A stretch of 64,000 bases of DNA, from positions 184,033 through 248,032 of the forward strand of contig CAWIUF010000005.1 of NCBI GenBank assembly GCA_963839095.1, written 5' to 3'. The notes beneath the pieces were generated by a model. The model was given only the letters and a program-made list of their open reading frames with translations. It had not been told where the DNA came from and searched no databases. Position 1 is the stretch's first letter. The number at the start of each line of letters is the position of its first letter. Shown here piece after piece: positions 26,193 through 35,032 of the stretch. Source of the stretch: Palsa-504 sp963839095. GTDB lineage: Bacteria; Actinomycetota; Actinomycetes; Streptosporangiales; Streptosporangiaceae. The position numbers were made by a program, and so were the translations under genes.

Positions 26193-26871
26193 GGTGCTCA
26201 TCGTCGAGGACGAGGAGTCCTTCGCCGATCCGCTGGCGTTCCTGCTGCGCAAGGAGGGCTTCACCGCGGCGATCGCCGAGACCGGCCAGCAGGCGCTGGA
26301 CGAGTTCGACCGCAACGGCGCCGACATCGTGCTGCTGGACGTGATGCTGCCCGGGATGAGTGGCACCGACGTGTGCAAGGCGCTGCGCCAGCGCTCCTCG
26401 GTGCCGGTGATCATGGTGACGGCCCGGGACAGCGAGATCGACAAGGTGGTCGGGCTCGAGCTCGGCGCCGACGACTACGTCACCAAGCCCTACTCGGCGC
26501 GCGAGCTGATCGCCCGGGTGCGTGCCGTGCTGCGGCGCGGCGGCGAGCCCGGCGACGGCGACCTCGCGCCGCAGGTGCTCGCGGCAGGCCCGGTGCGCAT
26601 GGACGTGGAGCGCCACGTGGTGACCGTGGACGGCGCCGAGGTGGCGCTGCCGCTCAAGGAATTCGACCTCCTCGAGTACCTGCTGCGCAACGTCGGCCGG
26701 GTGCTGACCAGGGGACAGCTGATCGACCGGGTGTGGGGCGCGGACTACGTCGGCGACACGAAGACGCTGGACGTTCACGTCAAGCGGCTGCGCGCGAAGA
26801 TCGAACCCGACCCCGCGTCGCCGCGGCACTTGGTGACCGTCCGTGGACTGGGCTACAAGTTCGAATCGTGA
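26185..26871 (+). CDS. regX3: Response regulator RegX3
   Basis: An intact protein of 228 residues. The receiver domain starts MPRVLIVEDEESFADPLAFL, with phospho-acceptor Asp52 in VLLDVMLPGMSG, Thr in IMVTARDS and Lys in DDYVTKPYSARELIARV. The OmpR-type winged helix follows (LPLKEFDLLEYLLRNVGRVL, then TLDVHVKRLRAKIEPDP). ATG 26185 has GGGGAGG six bases upstream. A GTG at 26098 is in frame and would add 29 residues encoded by the third repeat; I consider ATG 26185 the main start. RegX3 controls phosphate starvation genes. Confidence 0.96.
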   Translation: MPRVLIVEDEESFADPLAFLLRKEGFTAAIAETGQQALDEFDRNGADIVLLDVMLPGMSGTDVCKALRQRSSVPVIMVTARDSEIDKVVGLELGADDYVTKPYSARELIARVRAVLRRGGEPGDGDLAPQVLAAGPVRMDVERHVVTVDGAEVALPLKEFDLLEYLLRNVGRVLTRGQLIDRVWGADYVGDTKTLDVHVKRLRAKIEPDPASPRHLVTVRGLGYKFES

Positions 26872-26925
26872 TTGCCCACACCGGGGTCGTGGCCGAGCCG
26901 TGATCTCGCGGTAACCTTTCCCGCC

Positions 26926-27882
26926 GTGCGCCTAGGGGTGCTTGACGTCGGTTCGAACACCGTCCACCTGCTCGTGGTGGACGCGCATCGCGGTGCCCAC
27001 CCGACGCCCGCGCGCTCGGAGAAGACCGTCCTGCGGCTCGCCGAGCGGCTGACCGCGTCGGGCGAGCTGTCCCCGGTCGGCGCGGACGACCTGGTCCGTG
27101 CGGTCGCGGACGCGCGCAAGTCGGCGAAGCGGCTGGGCTGCGACGAGCTGATGGGCTTCGCGACCTCGGCCGTGCGCGAGGCCGGCAACAGCGCCGACGT
27201 GCTCGGGCGGGTCCGCGCGGAGACCGGTGTCGAGCTGCGGGTGCTCACCGGCGAGGAAGAGGCCCGGCTGACATTCCTCGCGGCCCGCCGCTGGTTCGGC
27301 TGGTCGGCGGGGCGGCTGCTGGTCGTGGACATCGGCGGCGGCTCGCTGGAGATCGCCGCGGGCCGCGACGAGGACCCGGAGTTCGCGGCGTCGCTGCCGC
27401 TCGGGGCCGGCCGGCTGACCAGGACCAGGTTCAGCGCCGACCCCCCGCCCCGCGACGAGATCGACGCGACGCTGGCGTGGCTCACCGAGCGGCTGGCGCC
27501 GGTGGCACGGGACATCGTCAAGGCCGGTGAGCCGGACCGGGTGGTCGCCACCTCGAAGACGTTCCGGTCGCTGGCGCGGCTGACCGGCGCGGCGCCCTCG
27601 TCGGCCGGACCCATGGTGCGCCGGGTGCTGACCGACGCCGGGCTGCGCCAGTTGCTGGCGTTCATCTCCCGGATGAACGCCGCCGACCTCGCCGAACTGG
27701 AAGGGGTGAGCGCCAGCCGGTCCCACCAGCTGGTCGCGGGCGCCCTGGTGGCGCAGGCCATGCTGAGTGCGCTGGAGCGCACGGAACTGGAGATATGCCC
27801 GTGGGCACTGCGCGAAGGCGTGATCCTGCGCCGGCTGGACCAGGCGAACGGCACAGACCAGACTACGGCGGTGGTTCGATGA
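26926..27882 (+). CDS. Ppx/GppA phosphatase family protein (exopolyphosphatase-like)
   Basis: An intact protein of 318 residues. The sugar-kinase/actin-type nucleotide loops are LGVLDVGSNTVHLLVVDA and LLVVDIGGGSLEIAAG, with ELRVLTGEEEARLTF and TSKTFRSLARLTG in the usual places. The length and short C-terminus fit the Rv0496 (PPX1) type, which acts on short polyphosphate or (p)ppGpp-related phosphates. The start is GTG 26926. It follows regX3 after 54 bp, so a shared phosphate-related role is likely. Confidence 0.9.
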   Translation: MRLGVLDVGSNTVHLLVVDAHRGAHPTPARSEKTVLRLAERLTASGELSPVGADDLVRAVADARKSAKRLGCDELMGFATSAVREAGNSADVLGRVRAETGVELRVLTGEEEARLTFLAARRWFGWSAGRLLVVDIGGGSLEIAAGRDEDPEFAASLPLGAGRLTRTRFSADPPPRDEIDATLAWLTERLAPVARDIVKAGEPDRVVATSKTFRSLARLTGAAPSSAGPMVRRVLTDAGLRQLLAFISRMNAADLAELEGVSASRSHQLVAGALVAQAMLSALERTELEICPWALREGVILRRLDQANGTDQTTAVVR

Positions 27883-27964
27883 ACCGGGCGGCAGTGGCAA
27901 CGCGGCCGCCGAGCGGACCCGTGGACACTGGACGGGTAAGCGGGCACGGGGCACGGTGGAGTTG

Positions 27965-29662
27965 ATGAGTCGAGAACGCGGATCGGACGAGCGGGGCCAG
28001 CAGCGCACCGTCGCCGAGCTGCTCGCCCAGTACGGCGACAGCTCGGGCGGTAGCGCGCCCCGGCGGCGCCGTAGGCGGGCTGACGACCCGACCGACACCG
28101 CCCCGCAGGCGATCATCGACAGGGTCGTCTCGGAGAGCGGGCAGATGCGCGCCATCCGGGACGACGACCAGCCGTCGGCGCACGCCGCGCCGCCCGAGCC
28201 GGGCAGGCGCAGCGGCTACCACGGCGCCCAGCGGCCGCAAGGACCACAAGGGCCGCAGGGTCCGCAGGGTCCGCAGGGACCCGGGCAGCCGCCCGTGGAG
28301 CGGCCCGGCCCGCCGACCCGGTCGGCCGTGCCACCTGTGCCACCCCCGGGCTCCAGGCCGTCGATGCCGCCGGTGGCGCCGCCCACCGCGCAGCCGCCCA
28401 ACGCAGCTCCGTCCACCGCGCTGCCGCCCGGCTACGGCAGCCGTCCGCCGCAGCGTGGCGGCGCGCCGTCCGGCTGGACCGGCGAGCACCCGGTGCCCTC
28501 GGGCCAGCAGTCCGGTCCGATGCCGATCCCGCCGGGGCGTCCTGGCGGCCGGGCAGACCGAAGCCGCACAGACCTGGGCCGCCCCGACGTGGGCAGGCCG
28601 GACGTGGGCAGGCCCGAGGCCGGGCGTCCGGGGGCCCGCGGCGAGGCGAGCCGCACCGACCTCGGCCGTCCCGACGCCGGCCGGGCCGGCCCGTCGTCCG
28701 GGCAGATCGGTCCGCTGCCAGGTGGTCTCCCGCCGGGTGGTCCGCCGCCCGGTGAGCCGCCGTCCCGGCGCAACCTCCCGCCCCAGGCACGGCCCGGTGG
28801 CATGTCCGCCCGCCTCGACGGCGGTCCGGCCGCGCCGCCGGAGCCGATGACCGAGCAGCTGCCGCGCGTGCCGGACGAGCCGGAACGCACGCAGTCCACC
28901 ATGCCGCCCGACGCGCCATATGGATCCGACGACCCGCAGGCCGGTCTCGGCGGCCCGCCCGGTGGTGGCGCACAGGGCAGCGGTCCGCGCAGGCGTTCGG
29001 TGCTGCCCCGGCGCGGCGGCGGTCCCGGGTTCCCTCCCGGCGCCCCGGGCCGGGTGCCGCCCGGCGGCCAGTCGCAGCAGTTCCCGGTGCCGCCGAACGG
29101 GCCGGGCACCGGCAACCGCATCCCACCCGTCCAGGACGCGTTCCCCTACGGCCACGACACGACCGTCGCCCACGGCGGCGGCCCCGCGCCGGCCGGCCAC
29201 CCGGACACCGAGCCGGAGGACTTCGACGCCTTCGACGCCGAGGCCGAGGACTACGACGACGAGTACGACGGCTACGACGAGCCCGACGACCGGCGCGGCC
29301 GTGGCCGCCGCCGTGACCTCGGTGACCTGGACGAGCTGGACGACCTCGATGAGCTGGACGACCTCGACGACGAGGACGCCGAGGACTACGCCAAGCCCTC
29401 GGCCGCCCGCGAGTGGCTGCTCATGGGCGCCCAGCTCACCGGCGGGGTGCTCGGCGGAGCGGCGATCTGGCTGGCGTTCAACTGGCTGTGGGGCGTGCTG
29501 CCCGCCGCCGCGCTGGTCGTCGCGATCCTCGTGACGGTCGGCCTCGTGCTGGTCGTCCGGAAGATCCGGCACGCCGAGGACCTGCAGACCACGGTGCTCG
29601 CCGTGCTCGTCGGCCTGATCGTGACGGTCTCGCCCGCCGCGCTGCTGCTGCTCAAGCGCTGA
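27965..29662 (+). CDS. Large proline/glycine-rich membrane protein (Rv0497-like)
   Basis: An intact protein of 565 residues. The start ATG 27965 has GGTGGAG five bases upstream; a GTG at 27956 is an alternative. The N-terminus (TVAELLAQYGDSSGGSAPRR) is conserved in the actinobacterial family. A disordered region of about 400 residues follows, with a collagen-like (Pro-Gln-Gly)5 run, GRPDVGRPDVGRPE repeats and PPG clusters. Then come a strongly acidic stretch (DELDDLDELDDLDDEDAED) and two C-terminal membrane helices. In mycobacteria the homologue is next to ppx, as here. The cytoplasmic tail may recruit division or envelope proteins; that is inference. Confidence 0.8.
   Translation: MSRERGSDERGQQRTVAELLAQYGDSSGGSAPRRRRRRADDPTDTAPQAIIDRVVSESGQMRAIRDDDQPSAHAAPPEPGRRSGYHGAQRPQGPQGPQGPQGPQGPGQPPVERPGPPTRSAVPPVPPPGSRPSMPPVAPPTAQPPNAAPSTALPPGYGSRPPQRGGAPSGWTGEHPVPSGQQSGPMPIPPGRPGGRADRSRTDLGRPDVGRPDVGRPEAGRPGARGEASRTDLGRPDAGRAGPSSGQIGPLPGGLPPGGPPPGEPPSRRNLPPQARPGGMSARLDGGPAAPPEPMTEQLPRVPDEPERTQSTMPPDAPYGSDDPQAGLGGPPGGGAQGSGPRRRSVLPRRGGGPGFPPGAPGRVPPGGQSQQFPVPPNGPGTGNRIPPVQDAFPYGHDTTVAHGGGPAPAGHPDTEPEDFDAFDAEAEDYDDEYDGYDEPDDRRGRGRRRDLGDLDELDDLDELDDLDDEDAEDYAKPSAAREWLLMGAQLTGGVLGGAAIWLAFNWLWGVLPAAALVVAILVTVGLVLVVRKIRHAEDLQTTVLAVLVGLIVTVSPAALLLLKR
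28235..28282 (+). repeat. Nine-base tandem repeat coding Pro-Gln-Gly
   Basis: Five consecutive 9-bp units (CCGCAAGGA, CCACAAGGG, CCGCAGGGT and so on) encode a collagen-like Pro-Gln-Gly run in the disordered part of the membrane protein. Such runs are prone to length change between strains. Confidence 0.8.
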
Positions 29663-29679
29663 CGAGCGGGAGCACGGGC

Positions 29680-30492
29680 ATGCCCGCGGCGGGCAGGCGG
29701 CCGATCCCGGTCGGGTTGTCGACGGCATCGCTCTGGCCGCAGACCGCCGCGTCCGCGTTCACCTCCGCGGCGGCGCTGGGCTACGACGGCGTCGAGGTGA
29801 TGGTCTGGGCCGACCCGATGAGCCAGGACATGGCCGCGCTGCGGCGGGCGTCCCGGGCGCACGACGTGCCGGTGCTGGCCGTCCACGCGCCGTGCCTGCT
29901 GATCACCCAGCGCGTGTGGTCGCCGGACCCGGAGACCCGGCTTCGCCGTTCGGTCGACCTGGCGGCGGAGCTCGGCGCGCCGACCGTGGTGGTGCACCCG
30001 CCGTTTCGCTGGCAGCGCCGCTACGCCGACAGCTTCGCCGATCTGGTCGCCGAGCTGGAGGACCAGACCGGCATCGCGGTGGCCGTGGAGAACATGTTCC
30101 CGGTCCGGCGCTCGCTGGGCAGCGGGCGATCCGTGGAGGTGTCCGCGTTCCGCCCGTCGATCGACCCGACCGACGCCGGGCACCGCAACTACACCCTCGA
30201 CCTGTCGCACACGGCCGCCGCCGGAGCCGACGCGCTCGGGCTGGCGGAGCGGATGGGCACCGGGCTCACCCACGTCCACCTCGCCGACGGCACCGGTGCC
30301 CCGCGCGACGAGCACATGGTGCCCGGCCGCGGCGGCCAGCCGTGTGCAGAGCTGTGCGAGTCGCTCGTGCGGTCCGGCTTCGCGGGCCAGGTCGTCGTCG
30401 AGATCAACACGCGCAAGGCCCGCGGGTCCGCCGCGCGGACCAAGGACCTCGCCGAGGCGCTGTTGTTCGCCCGGCTGCACCTGAGCCAGTAG
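29680..30492 (+). CDS. Sugar phosphate isomerase/epimerase family protein
   Basis: An intact protein of 270 residues in the xylose-isomerase-like TIM barrel family (AP endonuclease 2 fold). Pieces include IPVGLSTASLWPQTAASAF, LGYDGVEVMVW, VLAVHAPCLLIT, GAPTVVVHPPFRWQ, VAVENMFPVR, THVHLADGTGAPRDEHMVPG and VVVEINTRKA. The His and Glu residues in these strands form the metal site. The start is ATG 29680. It is in the position of Rv0498. The substrate is unknown. Confidence 0.85.
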   Translation: MPAAGRRPIPVGLSTASLWPQTAASAFTSAAALGYDGVEVMVWADPMSQDMAALRRASRAHDVPVLAVHAPCLLITQRVWSPDPETRLRRSVDLAAELGAPTVVVHPPFRWQRRYADSFADLVAELEDQTGIAVAVENMFPVRRSLGSGRSVEVSAFRPSIDPTDAGHRNYTLDLSHTAAAGADALGLAERMGTGLTHVHLADGTGAPRDEHMVPGRGGQPCAELCESLVRSGFAGQVVVEINTRKARGSAARTKDLAEALLFARLHLSQ

Positions 30493-30555
30493 GCCGAGGG
30501 CGATAGAGCCGATCGGTGCGCCGGAGATCGTCGCGGTGGTCGTACAGTTCCGGTC

Positions 30556-31482
30556 GTGAACCCGCTTCGAACCCTGATCCTCGCCGCTGCAGGCAACGAC
30601 GCCATCCGCACCCTGGTCGCCAAGGCCCCACTCAGCCGCGATGTGGTCAAACGGTTCGTGGCCGGTGAGACGACCGCGGACGCCATCGAGGTGACCCGCG
30701 GCCTCGTGGCCTCCGGCCTCTCGGTGACCCTGGACTACCTCGGCGAGGACACCACCGACACCAGGCTGGCCGAGCAGACCGTGCAGGCGTACCTGACCCT
30801 GCTCGACGAGCTGCACCGGCAGGACCTCTCCGCGCACGCGGAGGTCAGCGTGAAGCTCTCCGCCGTCGGTCAGGCGCTCGACGAGCGGCTCGCCGTGGAC
30901 AACGCCTCCCGGATCTGCGCCGCCGCCGAGCTGGCGGGCACCACGGTGACCCTCGACATGGAGGACCACACCACCACCGACTCGACCCTGCGCGTGCTCG
31001 ACGAGCTGCGCCGCGAGTGGCCGTGGGTCGGCGCGGTCCTGCAGGCCTACCTGCACCGCACCGAGGACGACTGCGCGCGGCTGACCGCGCGGGGCTCGCG
31101 GGTGCGGCTGTGCAAGGGCGCCTACGCCGAGCCCGCCGAGGTCGCCTTCGACGACGGCCACGAGGTCGACCTCAGCTACGTGCGGTGCGTCAACACGCTG
31201 CTCGCGGGCGACGGCTTCCCCATGTTCGCCACGCACGACCCCCGGCTGGTGCGGGTCGTCGGCGAGCGCGCCAAGTGGTTCGACCGCAAGCCCGGTTCGT
31301 TCGAGTACCAGATGCTCTACGGCATCCGGCCCGAGGAGCAGCAGCGGCTCGCCCACGAGGGCAACACCGTGCGGGTCTACGTGCCCTTCGGCGAGCAGTG
31401 GTACGGCTACCTGATGCGCAGGCTCGCGGAACGCCCGGCGAACACGGCGTTCTTCCTTCGTGCGCTGGCAAGCCGTTCGTGA
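30556..31482 (+). CDS. Proline dehydrogenase
   Basis: An intact single-domain enzyme of 308 residues that oxidises proline to pyrroline-5-carboxylate with FAD. The barrel strands give SVTLDYLGEDTTD, AEVSVKLSAVGQ, TVTLDMEDHTTTDSTLRV, VRLCKGAYAEPAEVAF, MFATHDPRLV, FEYQMLYGIRPEEQQRL and VRVYVPFGEQWYGYLMRRL. The last two are the substrate- and FAD-binding signatures. The start is GTG 30556. The stop overlaps the GTG of the thioesterase gene. No pyrroline-5-carboxylate dehydrogenase is next to it. ProC, the biosynthetic reductase, is 0.8 kb away. Confidence 0.93.
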   Translation: MNPLRTLILAAAGNDAIRTLVAKAPLSRDVVKRFVAGETTADAIEVTRGLVASGLSVTLDYLGEDTTDTRLAEQTVQAYLTLLDELHRQDLSAHAEVSVKLSAVGQALDERLAVDNASRICAAAELAGTTVTLDMEDHTTTDSTLRVLDELRREWPWVGAVLQAYLHRTEDDCARLTARGSRVRLCKGAYAEPAEVAFDDGHEVDLSYVRCVNTLLAGDGFPMFATHDPRLVRVVGERAKWFDRKPGSFEYQMLYGIRPEEQQRLAHEGNTVRVYVPFGEQWYGYLMRRLAERPANTAFFLRALASRS

Positions 31483-32296
31483 CCGGGCAGGACGCGGCCA
31501 CGTTCGGCGCGGCCAGCGCCGTGCGCCCGCTCGGTGACGGCAGCTACATCGCCGACCTGTCGTCCAACTGGACGGTCGGCGCCAAGCCGCACGGCGGGTT
31601 CCTCGTGGCGCTGCTCGCACGCACCGCCGTCGCCGTGGCGAGCGGCCCGGGGCCCCGCTGCTGGACCCGCTGGCGGTGAGCGCCCAGTTCCTGCGTGCAC
31701 CGAGTGTCGGGCCGGTGCTCCTGCGCACCGACATCCGGCGCACCGGGCGGCGCGTCACCGTCGTCGGGGTGGTGCTGGAGCAGCGCGGCCGCAACTGCGT
31801 CGAGGGCACCGTGACCCTCGGCAGGCTGCCCAGGGAGCGGGCGGCGTGGTCGGACCTGCCGAGCCAGCCCGCGGAGCCGCCGGGCAACGCGCTGGACCTC
31901 GCGGCGCTGCCCGCCACGTCGTCGTTCCGGCTGACCTCGTCGTGCGACGTCCGGCTCGACCCGAACGGCGCGGGCTTCCTGCACGGGCCGCGCGGCGAGC
32001 CGCTGCGCCTGCGGCTGTGGGTCCGCCCGCGCGGCGAACAGCCGGACGCCCTCTTCGGGCTCGTGGCGGGCGACGTCTCCATGCCGGTGACGTTCAACCT
32101 CGGCCGGATGGGCTGGTCGCCCACCGTGCAGCTGACCGCGCTGGTGCGGTCGCGCCCGGCGCCGGGCTGGCTGCGGGTGCAGGTCGAGTGCCGGGCCGTG
32201 CACGGCGGCTGGTTCGACGAGGACGCGGTCGTGGTCGACAGCACCGGCAGGTTGGTGTGCCAGGCGCGGCAGCTGGCGTTGTCCGCCGCGCCCTGA
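31479..32296 (+). CDS. Thioesterase family (double hot-dog) protein; one frameshift
   Basis: GTG 31479 overlaps the proline dehydrogenase stop. The N-terminal hot-dog contains NWTVGAKPHGGFLVALLART, typical of TesB-like acyl-CoA thioesterases, then SAQFLRAPSVGPVLLRTDI. The C-terminal hot-dog has MPVTFNLGRMGWSPTVQLTA and HGGWFDEDAVVVDSTGRLVC. A one-base indel near 31655 breaks GPGAPLLDPLAVS. The length after repair, about 270 residues, fits the family. It probably hydrolyses a fatty or other acyl-CoA; the chain length is unknown. Confidence 0.82.
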
Positions 32297-32322
32297 CGGT
32301 GGGCGTTGGCACGCTTGGGCGC

Positions 32323-33136
32323 ATGACGACGATCGCCGTCCTCGGGGCGGGCAAGATCGGCGAGGCGCTGCTCTCGGGGCTGCTCGCCGGCGGCCGCACG
32401 CCGGACGAACTGCTGTTCACCGAGCGCTACGCCGAGCGGTCCGCCGAGCTGACCAAGCGCTACGGCGTGCACGGCGTCGACGTGCCCGCCGCCGCGGACC
32501 GCGCCGACGTGCTGGTCGTCGCGGTGAAGCCGCAGGACATCGAGCCGCTGCTCGACCGAGCTCGCGCCCGGTCGCGCGGCCGGACAACCTCGTCGTGTCG
32601 CTGTGCGCCGGGCCTGCCCACGTCGCTGTTCGAGCGGCTGCTGCCCGACGGCGTGCCGGTCGTGCGGGTCATGCCGAACACGCCGATGGTGGTCGGCGAG
32701 GCGATGAGCGCGATCTCGGCCGGGCAAGCACGCCAAGGCCGAGCACCTCGCGCTGGTCGAGGAGCTGCTCGGCGTGGTCGGCAAGGTCGTCCGGGTGCCG
32801 GAGTCGCAGCAGGACGCCGTCACGGCCCTGTCCGGCTCGGGCCCCGCGTACTTCTTCTTCCTGGTCGAGGCCATGATCGACGCGGGCATCCTGCTCGGCC
32901 TGCCGCGCGCGGTCGCCGAGAAGCTGATCATCCAGTCCGCCGTCGGCGCCGCGACAATGCTCGCCGAGACCGGCGAGCACCCGGTGATCCTGCGCGAGGC
33001 CGTCACCTCGCCGGCCGGCACGACCATCATGGCCATCCGCGAGCTGGAGAACCACGGCGTCCGCGCGGCCCTGCTCGCGGCGATCGAGGCCGCCCGGGAC
33101 CGGTCGGTGGAGCTCGGGCAAGGCGCACACGACTGA
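32323..33136 (+). CDS. proC: Pyrroline-5-carboxylate reductase ProC; frameshifted
   Basis: The last step of proline synthesis, NAD(P)H-dependent. It starts MTTIAVLGAGKIGEALLSGL with the GxGxxG Rossmann motif, then VLVVAVKPQDIEPLL and VVRVMPNTPMVVGEAMSAIS. The C-terminal dimer domain has VTALSGSGPAYFFFLVEAM and HPVILREAVTSPAGTTIMAI, the ProC signature. Small indels near 32563-32590 and 32725 interrupt it. The start is ATG 32323. It is in the position of Rv0500, directly before the two tiny conserved genes. Confidence 0.93.
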
Positions 33137-33280
33137 ACGGCTGAGCGACGCCGAGGCTCATGCCGCCTTCGGCGCATGGCAGTCGTCGCTCCGGTCAGCG
33201 TCGCACTGGTCCCACGCTGTCCCGCTACTCTCGGGTGAAGCACGTGCGTGTCGATACCGTCGGTGGGGAAGCCGGCGGCG

Positions 33281-33292
33281 CGACACGTGTCG
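33281..33292. promoter_or_regulatory. Perfect 12-bp palindrome upstream of the BldC-like gene
   Basis: CGACACGTGTCG lies 16 bases before the ATG at 33309 and touches its ribosome-binding region. A related half (GTGTCGATAC) occurs at about 33248. A regulator bound here would block expression of the gene; self-control by the encoded HTH protein is possible but unproved. Confidence 0.35.
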
Positions 33293-33308
33293 AAGGACGC
33301 GGTAAACC

Positions 33309-33530
33309 ATGCCTGCCAACAAGCGGGACACCGACACCGCGGCAGCTCGGCCAGGTCAAGTTCCTGACCGTGGCCGAGGTGGCGACGGTGATGCGGGTGT
33401 CCAAGATGACCGTGTACCGTCTGGTGCACCGCGGTGAACTGCCCGCGGTGCGCGTCGGGAAGTCGTTCCGGGTGCCGGAGAAGGCGGTGCACGAGTACCT
33501 GCAGAACGCCTACTTCGACGTCGGTGATAG
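33309..33530 (+). CDS. Small excisionase/BldC-type helix-turn-helix protein; frameshifted
   Basis: The core is unmistakable: FLTVAEVATVMRVSKMTVYR followed by LVHRGELPAVRVGKSFRVPE and KAVHEYLQNAYFDVG, a MerR-like winged HTH of the BldC/excisionase type. ATG 33309 starts MPANKRDTDTAA, and one indel near 33345 joins it to GQVKFLTV. A second indel near 33524 would bring the tandem stops TGATAG (33525-33530) into frame, giving about 73 residues. The gene matches the place of Rv0500A, just after proC and before the 33-residue basic protein. Confidence 0.8.
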
Positions 33531-33674
33531 CGGGCGGCCGCGAAGCGGGCGCGCGCCCGGCGGGTACCCTGGACGCCCGTTCGTGCTCGGCGCCCTGGCG
33601 CATGCCCGCGTCCAGGCGCTGTGCTCCGTCGCACTGCGAGCAGTCAGCGATCGACGAGAACTAAGAGGACGCCC

Positions 33675-33777
33675 ATGGGCTCGGTCATCAAGAAGCGCCG
33701 CAAGCGCATGTCGAAGAAGAAGCACCGCAAGCTGCTGCGCAAGACGCGCGTCCAGCGTCGCAAGCTGAAGCAAGTAA
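33675..33777 (+). CDS. AURKAIP1/COX24-domain small basic ribosomal protein
   Basis: MGSVIKKRRKRMSKKKHRKL followed by LRKTRVQRRKL is nearly identical to the 33-residue protein found in all actinobacteria after the BldC-like gene (Rv0500B position), a homologue of a mitochondrial ribosome-associated protein and often annotated as a 30S protein. In this sequence one extra A near 33766 changes the end; without it the frame reads KLSK and stops at TAA 33775-33777. ATG 33675 has AAGAGGA upstream. It is too short for most gene finders. Confidence 0.88.
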
Positions 33778-33953
33778 CCGCCGAGCCCGGGCGGCGGCGC
33801 ACCGTCGAGCGTGCGCCGTCCCGCCAATCGGGTGAACTCCGGAACTGCCGGTGTGACCTGCGTTAAGAGCGTGTTGCCGAGGCGGCCGACCCGGCCGCCC
33901 TGCGGCTAGCATCGGCAGAGCCGACTCGCTCACCGACCGCAAGGGTTGCCCGC

Positions 33954-35029
33954 ATGCCGAACGTCGTCCTGGTCACCGGTGTCGGCGGAAACCTCGGCGG
34001 CAACCTGGTCGCCAGGCTCGCGGCGGATCCCGCCTACGAGCGGGTCATCGGCGTCGACACGGCGACTCCGCCGAAAGACGGTCCTGCGCAAGCTCGGCCG
34101 CGCGGAGTTCGTGCGCGCCGACATCCGCAACCCGCTGATCGCCAAGGTGATCAGCTCGGCGAAGGTCGACACGGTGGTGCACGCGGCCACCACGGCGCAC
34201 CCCGCCGGGCCCGGCGCGCCGCACGGTCATCAAAGAGATGAACGTCATCGGCACCATGCAGCTGCTGGCCGCGTGCCAGCGGTCGCCGATGGTCCGCAAG
34301 CTGGTGGTGAAGTCCACCGCCGGCGGTCTACGGGGCGAGCTCCCGTTCGCCCGCGGTGTTCACCGAGGACGACGCGCCGCGCGGACAGTCCTCCAGCGGG
34401 TACGCCAAGGACGCCGTCGAGGTCGAGGGCTACGTCCGCGGCTTCGCCCGGCGCCGCCCGGACGTGCTCGTCACGACCGCGCGGTTCGCCAACATGATCG
34501 GCCCGAACGTGGACACCGTGCTGTCCCGTTACTTCGCGCTCCCCGTCGTGCCGACCGTGCTCGGCTACGACGCGCGCATGCAGCTGATCCACATCGAGGA
34601 CGCGCTGGCGCTGCTCGAACGGCTGATCACGCACGACCTGCCCGGCACCGTCAACGTCGCCGGCGACGGCGTGCTCACGTTGTGGCAGGCCATCCACCGG
34701 GCGGGGCGCGTTCCGCTGCCACTGCCCGCGTTCGCCCTGGCCTGCTCTGGGCGGCGCGTTCCGCGGCGGTCGACTTCTCGCCCGATCAGATGAAGTTCCT
34801 CAACTTCGGCCGGGTCGTCGACACGACCCGGCTCAAGACCGAGTTCGGGTTCACCCCGAGGTGGACCACCCGGCAGGCGTTCGACGACTACCTGGCGAGC
34901 AGCGGCCTGCGCGCCGACTGGTGTCCGCGGGCCCGGTCGCCGGTCTCGAACGCCGGCTCGCGCGTGGCCGACGAGCGCGCGCTCCAGCTGAGCGAACCGA
35001 ACGTACGCACCACAGCGAAAGCGGCGTAG
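33954..35029 (+). CDS. NAD-dependent epimerase/dehydratase (GalE2-like); frameshifted
   Basis: The N-terminus MPNVVLVTGVGGNLGGNLVA holds the NAD-binding TGVGGNLG motif. Then, in other frames, come FVRADIRNPLIAKVI, STVVHAATTAHPAG-like text, the Ser region VVKSTAAVYGASSRSPAVF, and SGYAKDAVEVEGYVRGFARR with the YxxxK pair. The C-terminus has MQLIHIEDALALLERL and FDDYLASSGL. About five indels are needed. In the place of Rv0501 it is an extended SDR; UDP-sugar substrate is likely but not proved. It is followed 3 bp later by the acyltransferase gene. Confidence 0.85.
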
Positions 35030-35032
35030 GCC

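Noticed and set aside
29386..33603. A 1405-codon open frame on the minus strand
   Set aside because: It lies opposite six well-recognised plus-strand genes (from the membrane protein to proC and beyond) and its translation is Arg/His/Gly-rich with no family features. It is a by-product of very high GC in the opposite wobble positions.
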